Origin: Chitinophagaceae bacterium
GTDB taxonomy: Bacteria > Bacteroidota > Bacteroidia > Chitinophagales > Chitinophagaceae
Length of the DNA stretch: 64,000 nt
Direction of reading: 5' to 3'
Assembly (NCBI GenBank): GCA_947446645.1
Contig: CANFHA010000020.1
Location: 1-64,000, forward strand
In this document: in pieces, positions 59,129 to 64,000 of the stretch
How positions within the stretch are numbered: position 1 is the stretch's first letter
Layout of the letters: every line of letters begins with the position of its first letter
Made by a program: the position numbers and the translations under genes
The notes under the pieces: model-generated
The model's database searches: none
Told to the model about the DNA's origin: nothing
Seen by the model: only the letters and a program-made list of their open reading frames with translations

Positions 59129-59869
59129 TTAAGGATATATATATACATTACAATGAGGCGGGCAGGTAGTAGCATAATCCCCTGCCTTCATCTTGAAATC
59201 CTGCGTATAGGTTGTGTCGTCCAGCAAAGCTGTACCACTGCTGTCGCGTAGATATATTGCCAGGCTGTGGGGGTAAGCCACGGCAGGGGATGGATTGTTT
59301 GCTGCATAGGAAATTGACGCAAAACAAATTTTCGCCCCCTGCGGATTGCCATTGTCTGAATAAATCGAAAGTAGCTCACTGCCCGGGAAAACAACGTTGC
59401 GCACAAAAATAGTTGCGCTACTGTCGGAGGAAAGATGTACTGCTGTACTTGAGCTGCAGGTACCAGAGCTGGTATAGTAAAAACTGTTCAGGTAGTTCTG
59501 ATCGTAAAGGTCTGTAACAGTGGTGGTGGTAATAGACGTACCCTGTATTTTGTACCAGGCGCAGTTTGTTGCGACCAGGTCATACTTCTTGGGATCGGAA
59601 GTAGCGGTCATCGCACATATCTGTAGGCGGAGGTAAAGGGCCGATGTTGATGTATCGTAACAGAGCACGAACCTGAGCGCTACATTATTAGCAGCTGTAC
59701 CAGATGCAGCCATATACGCCTGAACAGCGGTAATAAGAGAAGACACGGAGATCTGGATATCCTGACCGCCAAAACCTGTACCGCAGTTGGCCAGGAAATA
59801 ATGCTGCTGAAACTGAGTTCTCATGGTATTGAACTGAGTAAGATTAACGACCATTGGATTTGTTGGCAT
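59129..59869 (-). CDS. Cysteine-containing protein of unknown function
   Basis: 246 residues, no signal peptide, no membrane helix. Rich in Thr, Ser, Ala and Asn and probably all-beta. It has eight cysteines, four of them in the second half, with the last two in CPPHC near the C-terminus. Recurrent short strands (IQISVSSLI, LRFVLCYDTS, LYLRLQICAMT, KICFASISYA) suggest two related halves. The coding frame is open, well beyond chance length, and starts with a clear ATG. No family is known to me. It stands alone between the sensory operon and a structured non-coding stretch. Confidence 0.7.
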   Translation of the reverse strand: MPTNPMVVNLTQFNTMRTQFQQHYFLANCGTGFGGQDIQISVSSLITAVQAYMAASGTAANNVALRFVLCYDTSTSALYLRLQICAMTATSDPKKYDLVATNCAWYKIQGTSITTTTVTDLYDQNYLNSFYYTSSGTCSSSTAVHLSSDSSATIFVRNVVFPGSELLSIYSDNGNPQGAKICFASISYAANNPSPAVAYPHSLAIYLRDSSGTALLDDTTYTQDFKMKAGDYATTCPPHCNVYIYP

Positions 59870-59934
59870 AGAATATGGTTTTAGTTGTGAATAAGCAAGT
59901 TACGCTCAATTTGGCATCATTCCCAATTTAGAAA

Positions 59935-59975
59935 TACGGGGAAAACACCCTTTTTTTTAGGGTGTTTTCCCCGTA
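59935..59975. repeat. Perfect 17-bp hairpin with T7 loop
   Basis: 59935-59951 is the exact reverse complement of 59959-59975; the seven bases between are all T. There is no T-run after either arm, so it is not a standard terminator. It is 66 bases upstream of the ATG at 59869 on the minus strand and could sit in that gene's leader or act as a protein site. Confidence 0.8.
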
Positions 59976-60030
59976 CAAACAGCCAGAAAGATGTCTTTCC
60001 TTTGTGGAAGTTTCCATTAAGCTCCTGTCC

Positions 60031-60206
60031 TATCACTATGATTTTTTTGCTTTTAGTATTGAATGCCCAAAAAGACAGCCCTTATTTGCTCTGCTTTTGA
60101 ATGCATATATCACTATGAAGAATTAAACCACACAGTTCACTATGAAATTTTTTTAAACTGTTACTATCACACTGATCTTTTACCAATTCATTTCTTATCA
60201 CTTTGA
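60031..60206 (+). repeat. Four near-identical 11-mers
   Basis: TATCACTATGA occurs exactly at 60031-60041 and 60108-60118, with two-mismatch or one-mismatch versions at 60135-60145 (GTTCACTATGA) and 60196-60206 (TATCACTTTGA). All are in the same orientation with unequal spacing (77, 27 and 61 bases). They could be binding sites or remnants of duplicated short sequence. Confidence 0.6.
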
Positions 60207-60217
60207 GATGTACGAAG

Positions 60218-60247
60218 AACAGCCTCCGCAAACGGGGCTGTTTTTTT
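60218..60247 (+). terminator. Orphan intrinsic terminator
   Basis: Stem of seven outer pairs (AACAGCC/GGCTGTT) and three inner (CCG/CGG) with one bulged T and a CAAA loop, followed by seven T from 60241. Orientation is plus. The nearest plus-strand gene before it is pth, 9.5 kb away, so the terminated RNA is not a known gene. Confidence 0.75.
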
Positions 60248-60324
60248 ATGGAATATATTCTACCGTGTGTCTTTACCGATAACCCATTGTAAATTGCAGG
60301 CAAAAGGTTTTCGCAGGAACACTT

Positions 60325-60882
60325 ATGAACAGCAACCTCACGGATGAAGAATTACTTCGTAATTACCGGGCCGATGGTGATAACCAATGGCTGGGATACC
60401 TGCTGCTGCGCTATACTACACTGCTTTTTGGCGTGGCTATGAAATACCTTAAAAACAAAACACAGGCTGAAGACGCGGTGCAACAGGTATTTGTGAAGGT
60501 GCTCACCAGCATACCCAAAGAAGAAATACTAAACTTTAAAGGATGGCTATATATACTGACCCGCAACTACTGCCTGCAGCAGCTGCGCGACAAAACCCAT
60601 AACACGGATGATACAGCACTCAGCTGTCTACCTGCCGCGGATGACGATAAAGATTATATGCTGCTTCGGGATAAAACACTACAGCAAATGGAAACCGCCA
60701 TAACTGAGCTGAATGAACAACAACGAAAAACAGTAGTACTTTTTTACCTGGAGAAGAAAAGCTATGAGCAGATAATTGCCGAAACCGGTTATACCTTTAT
60801 GCAGGTAAAGAGCTTTATCCAGAATGGAAAGAGAAACCTGAAAGCCATTTTACAAAAAAAGCAAGGTGAACTCCGTTTATGA
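60325..60882 (+). CDS. ECF-type RNA polymerase sigma factor
   Basis: 185 residues. Sigma region 2 at about 15-80 (YLLLRYTTLLFGVAMKYLKNKTQAEDAVQQVFVKVL) and region 4 at about 125-180 (LNEQQRKTVVLFYLEKKSYEQIIAETGYTFMQVKSFIQNGKRNLK). Regions 1 and 3 are absent, as in group 4 sigmas. The gene overlaps the next by four bases (ATGA); that next protein looks like its membrane partner. The target promoters are unknown; self-control is usual but no repeated promoter motif was seen here. Confidence 0.93.
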   Translation: MNSNLTDEELLRNYRADGDNQWLGYLLLRYTTLLFGVAMKYLKNKTQAEDAVQQVFVKVLTSIPKEEILNFKGWLYILTRNYCLQQLRDKTHNTDDTALSCLPAADDDKDYMLLRDKTLQQMETAITELNEQQRKTVVLFYLEKKSYEQIIAETGYTFMQVKSFIQNGKRNLKAILQKKQGELRL

Positions 60883-61235
60883 GCGACCAGAACTACATAT
60901 CGCCCTTTGAAACCAATGGTGGAAAGGAAAAACTTCCTGAGGAAACCCTTATGGCATACCTGGAAGGGAAACTATCACCAGCGGAGCAACATGAGGTAGA
61001 GCAATGGCTGGCTGAAGACGGTATGGAGAGTGATGCACTGCAAGGACTGCAGGCACTGGAACCGGAAGAAACGAAACAAACAGTAAATAAACTAAAGCAT
61101 GAGCTACGCAGGACAATAGTAGGCAAGAAGCGAAAACGCAGGCCGCTAAAAACGGACTATAATGTCCTGATCGCAATAGGGGTGATACTATTACTGGCGG
61201 TAGTTGCCTATATTGTTATCCGTATTGCTAAATAA
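60879..61235 (+). CDS. Small membrane protein, probable anti-sigma factor
   Basis: 118 residues. The N-terminal cytoplasmic part has LPEETLMAYLEGKLSPAEQHEVEQWL, the short helical hairpin found in many Bacteroidota proteins encoded after ECF sigmas (zinc-less relative of the anti-sigma fold), then an acidic linker, a basic patch (KKRKRR) and one C-terminal membrane helix (NVLIAIGVILLLAVVAYIVI). The four-base overlap with the sigma gene supports a partner role. There is no periplasmic sensing domain, so release of the sigma factor must depend on other proteins. Confidence 0.8.
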   Translation: MSDQNYISPFETNGGKEKLPEETLMAYLEGKLSPAEQHEVEQWLAEDGMESDALQGLQALEPEETKQTVNKLKHELRRTIVGKKRKRRPLKTDYNVLIAIGVILLLAVVAYIVIRIAK

Positions 61236-61237
61236 AA

Positions 61238-61245
61238 TACTTTTG
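61238..61245 (+). promoter_or_regulatory. -7 box of the dehydratase-ketosynthase pair
   Basis: TACTTTTG, exact TAnnTTTG, 33 bases before the ATG at 61279, just after the anti-sigma stop. A TTG at 61213-61215, 22 bases further up, may be the -33 part. Confidence 0.5.
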
Positions 61246-61278
61246 CCCTTCGGATTGAAGGCAGAAACAAACTACTAT

Positions 61279-61692
61279 ATGAAATACATTCCCCAGCGCC
61301 CACCCTTTGTGATGATAGATGAGATAGTGAGCGTCGACAAACAACATACGACAACTACATTCACTATTTTGCCAGATAACATAATGGTGGATAATGGCGT
61401 ATTCACCGAAGGTGGACTTGTAGAAAATATGGCGCAAACAGCAGGAGCCGGTACCGGCTACATAGCCATGGAAGCCGGCAAGCCTACACCCATGGGATAC
61501 ATTGCAGCACTAAAGAATGTAACGGTACACGCACTGCCTAAAATAAATGATACAATAAGAACCGAAATCCTCTTCGGACAAACGGTAATGAACTTTCACC
61601 AGGTGAAGGGTCGGGTGCTGGCCGGTGAGCAGGAAATAGCCAGCTGTGAGTTCAAAATATTTGTGAATCCTGATCAACCAAACGCATCTTAG
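61279..61692 (+). CDS. FabZ/FabA-like hotdog (3-hydroxyacyl-ACP dehydratase family)
   Basis: 137 residues from the ATG at 61279; the frame also opens at a TTG at 61204, which overlaps the anti-sigma gene. A single hotdog fold: IPQRPPFVMIDEIV, then GVFTEGGLVENMAQTAGAGTGY on the central helix, YIAALKNVTVHALP and MNFHQVKGRVLAGEQEIASCEFKIFV. FabZ has catalytic H and E in the HFPGxPxxPGV/E region; the His loop is changed here (GVFTEGGLVEN keeps the E), so catalysis is not assured. It precedes a ketosynthase with no gap and probably works on the same acyl chain. Confidence 0.85.
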   Translation: MKYIPQRPPFVMIDEIVSVDKQHTTTTFTILPDNIMVDNGVFTEGGLVENMAQTAGAGTGYIAMEAGKPTPMGYIAALKNVTVHALPKINDTIRTEILFGQTVMNFHQVKGRVLAGEQEIASCEFKIFVNPDQPNAS

Positions 61693-62820
61693 TTGCCACG
61701 CGTATATGCAATAGCATCTAACATTATCTCTTCGCTGGGGATGGATGTGGCAGCACACTGGCAATCTGTGAGTGCCGGGCGAACCGGCATCCGGCGTTAC
61801 GAAGATCAAACCCTGAGCAATGGAGCTTTTCTGGCATCAAAGATAGACCCTGCACAATGGCAGGCCATACAGGCACAAACCAGGGCAGAGGAGGCACTTA
61901 CGCCCTTTGAGCAACTGGCCTCTTGCTCTGTAAAGAAAGCACTGGGAAACCTGGACGATGCACTAGACCTGAGCAAAACTGTTTTTATTCTTGGCACTAC
62001 AAAGGGAAATATAGAACTGCTGGGCCAGGTGCCAGATGAACGATTACTGCTGCACCGGTCAGCGCGACTAATAGCAGTGCACAATAATATCAGAACGAAG
62101 CCAATAGTCATATCACACGCATGCGTGTCGGGTGTTATTGCCTTACAGTATGGTTTGCGTATGCTGCAATCGGGGCGCTACCAGCATGCTGTTGTTACCG
62201 GCTGCGACCGGTTTTCTAAGTTTGTTTTGAGTGGTTTTCAGTCGTTCCAGGCTATATCTGACGAGCCTTGCCGCCCTTTCGATGCTGCACGCAAAGGCAT
62301 AACACTGGGCGAAGCAGCAGCAACTATAGTACTATCCGTAAACAATACAGAACAAGGAGCGGGAGAGCTGGTTAGCGGTGCAACATCGAATGATGCCAAC
62401 CATATTTCGGGTCCATCGCGCACGGGTGAGGAACTGGCAGCGGCCATAAGCAGGGCCATTACGGAAGCCGGCATCGCTCCGGCGGACATTGGCATGATCT
62501 CGGCACACGGCACAGCTACCCTTTACAATGATGAAATGGAAGCGAGGGGTTTTGAGCATGCGGGACTGCTAAATAGCCCGGTACACAGCCTTAAAGGATA
62601 CATAGGACATACGCTGGGAGCGGCCGGTGTGCTCGAAAGTGCCATGGTACTTGAGAGCCTGCGCCATCAAATGCTTATCCCTTCCGCAGGATATGAAGAC
62701 CTGGGCGTGCCAAAACCAATAAACGTAACCCGCACGCTGCAACCTGCAGGGATAAACTATGCGTTAAAAACAGCATCAGGTTTTGGCGGTTGCAATGCGG
62801 CTATTGTATGGAAAAAGTAA
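61693..62820 (+). CDS. Beta-ketoacyl synthase (FabF/KAS II-like)
   Basis: 375 residues from a TTG directly after the dehydratase stop. The TTG is preferred because the next ATG (codon 17) would remove the first core strand RVYAIASNIISSLG. The Cys-His-His triad is complete: C144 in SHACVSG, H272 in SAHGTATLYNDEMEA, H306 in KGYIGHTLGAAG, with K301. It condenses an acyl group with malonyl-ACP. It is shorter than FabF (about 410), lacking some loops, as in ketosynthases of aryl-polyene and dialkylresorcinol clusters. No acyl carrier protein or ketoreductase gene is beside it. Confidence 0.9.
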   Translation: MPRVYAIASNIISSLGMDVAAHWQSVSAGRTGIRRYEDQTLSNGAFLASKIDPAQWQAIQAQTRAEEALTPFEQLASCSVKKALGNLDDALDLSKTVFILGTTKGNIELLGQVPDERLLLHRSARLIAVHNNIRTKPIVISHACVSGVIALQYGLRMLQSGRYQHAVVTGCDRFSKFVLSGFQSFQAISDEPCRPFDAARKGITLGEAAATIVLSVNNTEQGAGELVSGATSNDANHISGPSRTGEELAAAISRAITEAGIAPADIGMISAHGTATLYNDEMEARGFEHAGLLNSPVHSLKGYIGHTLGAAGVLESAMVLESLRHQMLIPSAGYEDLGVPKPINVTRTLQPAGINYALKTASGFGGCNAAIVWKK

Positions 62821-62886
62821 AGAAATCTCTGCAACCTACTCGCCATTTTAACACGAAAAATCAGCCTGATATCTTAACTTTACCAC

Positions 62887-63102
62887 ATGTTACAATACAT
62901 TTCTGACGACTCAGGACATAGAACCGCCGTTGTTATTCCAATTGATGAATGGAATAAGATGAGGGATAAATATCCTGTTGAAGGCGACTTACCTCAATGG
63001 CAAAAGGACATCATAGACAAAGACCTGGCAGAAATCGCAGCTGATCCAAATTGCCTTCGTCCAATTGATGAATTATTCGCAGAACTGGATAAAGAAGATT
63101 AA
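62887..63102 (+). CDS. Probable antitoxin (type II)
   Basis: 71 residues. N-terminal beta-strand/helix (MLQYISDDSGHRTAVVIPIDEWNKM) of Phd/YefM-like shape, then an acidic helix-rich tail (LPQWQKDIIDKDLAEIAADPN...). Stop is eight bases before the toxin gene. The order, size and acidic character fit an antitoxin. The exact family is not certain. Confidence 0.8.
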   Translation: MLQYISDDSGHRTAVVIPIDEWNKMRDKYPVEGDLPQWQKDIIDKDLAEIAADPNCLRPIDELFAELDKED

Positions 63103-63110
63103 AACCGATT

Positions 63111-63401
63111 ATGCCATATAAAATTGTCTATCGGCGCAATACGGTTTCACATCTAAAAGAAGCGATGGCATGGTATAAGCGCCAGCAGAATGTACTGGAA
63201 AAGGATTTCGCCAGTTCTGTAAAGAAAGCAATCAATCGCGTACAGGTTCATCCAGAGGCGTTTGCAGTACGATATAAAAACGTGCGAATTGCTCACACCG
63301 ATAGATTTCCCTTTAGCATTCATTTTTATATCGACACTCCCGAAAAACTTATTGTGATCATGAATATATTGCACGATCGCAGACACTTCGAATCAGATTA
63401 A
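63111..63401 (+). CDS. RelE/ParE-family toxin
   Basis: 96 residues, basic. RRNTVSHLKEAMAWYKRQQNVLEKDF and SVKKAINRVQVHPEAF form the two N-terminal helices, and VRIAHTDRFPFSIHFYIDTPEKLIVIMNILHDRRH the C-terminal sheet with the usual arginines. RelE members cut mRNA on the ribosome and ParE members poison gyrase; the wording (WYKxQ, RFPFxIxY, HxRR) is nearest to the ParE-like RelE/ParE group. Paired with the antitoxin-like gene just upstream. Confidence 0.88.
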   Translation: MPYKIVYRRNTVSHLKEAMAWYKRQQNVLEKDFASSVKKAINRVQVHPEAFAVRYKNVRIAHTDRFPFSIHFYIDTPEKLIVIMNILHDRRHFESD

Positions 63402-63412
63402 TGTCGCATTGT

Positions 63413-64000
63413 CTAAAACGCCCTGTTCACGCCAATCACATACCTGAACGTAGCATACTGATCGTTTCCATAGGGCGGGCGATTTAGGAATATCGGCAAA
63501 TCGAGGCGAATGGTCAATGGTTTTGCCTTCTCAAATACGCCCCAGTTTTTTATGGTGAATGCGCAGCCAATGCCGGCATCCACATGCACGGAACCCCACG
63601 TGGTACTGGGAATGATAAAATACTGGTTTGGTGAATTAAAATAGCTAAGCTCCATAATACCTGCATCACCAAAAGCGTAAACATTGGCATGCAGCCAGCT
63701 GCGCAGTGCACGTGGTCTCCAGGGCATGTAATTCTCAAATCCCAGCTCCAGATTCACCGATGCACCACTGCGTCCTTTATAACCAACCATCTCAGTGCCA
63801 TTATGATTATCTGGCGCAAAATAGCCCGCATAGCCACGGAGGCCAAGGCCACCACCCTGCTCAAAGTGGTTGACATTATAACGGGAGTTGCCTTCCCACT
63901 TTTCAGGTATAAAGCCTATGCTGCGGGTATATTTATTTTCCATTTGCTCCTCAGGATTTGAGCCTGCCATGTACAAGGCGCTTTCGTAGGGTAATTGGTT
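63413..64000 (-). CDS. C-terminal part of an outer-membrane beta-barrel protein (partial)
   Basis: The frame stays open to base 64000, so at least 195 residues of a longer protein are present. Alternating strands with aromatic girdles and a terminal Phe (VIGVNRAF) mark an outer-membrane barrel. GGGLGLRGYAGYF resembles the (V/L)RG(Y/F) loop-6 motif of Omp85/surface-antigen proteins; GDAGIMEL and PLTIRLDLPIFLN are typical later strands. A fused soluble domain upstream (for example a peptidase, as in some Bacteroidota proteins) cannot be excluded. Convergent with the toxin gene (11-bp gap). Confidence 0.75.
   Translation of the reverse strand, partial: NQLPYESALYMAGSNPEEQMENKYTRSIGFIPEKWEGNSRYNVNHFEQGGGLGLRGYAGYFAPDNHNGTEMVGYKGRSGASVNLELGFENYMPWRPRALRSWLHANVYAFGDAGIMELSYFNSPNQYFIIPSTTWGSVHVDAGIGCAFTIKNWGVFEKAKPLTIRLDLPIFLNRPPYGNDQYATFRYVIGVNRAF

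Larger units (their letters stand above)
59870..60324. other. Structured divergent spacer, possible small RNA
   Basis: 455 bases without a gene. It holds the 17-bp hairpin at 59935-59975, four near-identical 11-mers (60031-60206) and an intrinsic plus-strand terminator (60218-60247) with no plus-strand gene before it. Short frames at 60039-60100 (20 codons) and 60210-60284 (24 codons) are not convincing because the second runs through the terminator. Confidence 0.55.

Noticed and set aside
60082..60303. 73-codon minus-strand frame before the sigma gene
   Set aside because: It reads through the orphan terminator and three of the 11-mer copies, with no ribosome binding site or recognisable protein.

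Overview
The window looks like a chromosomal segment of a Bacteroidota bacterium, most likely of the Chitinophagaceae/Chitinophagales type. This rests on type IX secretion sorting domains at 3-140, 3957-5351 and 39626-40942, perfect Bacteroidota -7 promoter boxes (TAnnTTTG) close upstream of at least 15 genes, weak Shine-Dalgarno sequences, and families common in that phylum (DUF4262, DUF885, AsmA-like proteins, a split ProDH/PruA pair, an ECF sigma factor with a small membrane partner). The placement is inferred from gene content, not from a database search.

Layout. 1-5.4 kb: tail of a T9SS cargo gene, a 1-kb repeat-rich spacer, topA and a T9SS-secreted protein. 5.6-6.8 kb: proline dehydrogenase. 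6.8-28.6 kb: a surface-polysaccharide locus almost wholly on the minus strand. Read in transcription order it holds a GT-C mannosyltransferase-like protein, two family-4 glycosyltransferases, a NodB-type deacetylase, a formyltransferase and a glycosyltransferase. After a plus-strand two-gene interruption it continues with a two-domain oxidoreductase, UDP-GlcNAc 2-epimerase, a multi-PAS histidine kinase, a heparinase II/III-like protein, a glycosyltransferase, a PglC-type sugar-phosphate transferase, an M50-like membrane protease fused to TPRs, a PglD-like acetyltransferase, a PglE-like aminotransferase and an O-acyltransferase. Together these can make an N-acylated amino sugar, load it on a lipid carrier, extend and modify the chain. 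No flippase, polymerase or export gene is in the window.

28.7-41 kb: K+ transporter Kup, a Gly/Met-rich lipoprotein, a large AsmA-like protein, a serine hydrolase, a VOC protein, DUF4262, a DUF885 peptidase-like protein, a DUF433/DUF5615 pair and an NHL-repeat T9SS protein. 41-50.7 kb: a second 1-kb repeat-rich spacer sharing sequence with the first, an M20 amidohydrolase, a SPOR protein, deoC, icd, two small membrane proteins, an Mla-type ATPase, a lipoprotein, an acyl-CoA carboxylase beta subunit and pth. 50.8-60 kb: signalling genes (CheB-CheR-PAS-kinase hybrid with a CheY-like partner; membrane protein-kinase-LuxR regulator operon), pruA, and an orphan cysteine-rich protein. 60-64 kb: a structured non-coding stretch, an ECF sigma/anti-sigma-like pair, a hotdog dehydratase with a ketosynthase, a ParE/RelE toxin-antitoxin pair, and the C-terminal part of an outer-membrane beta-barrel protein running off the end.

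The most unusual items are the M50-TPR protein and the PAS kinase buried in the polysaccharide locus, several genes whose promoter box abuts the start codon (likely leaderless mRNAs), the two spacers sharing a degenerate repeat, and the 59.9-60.25 kb stretch with a 17-bp perfect hairpin, four near-identical 11-mers and an intrinsic terminator with no gene in front of it. No rRNA, tRNA, CRISPR array, insertion sequence or prophage was seen.
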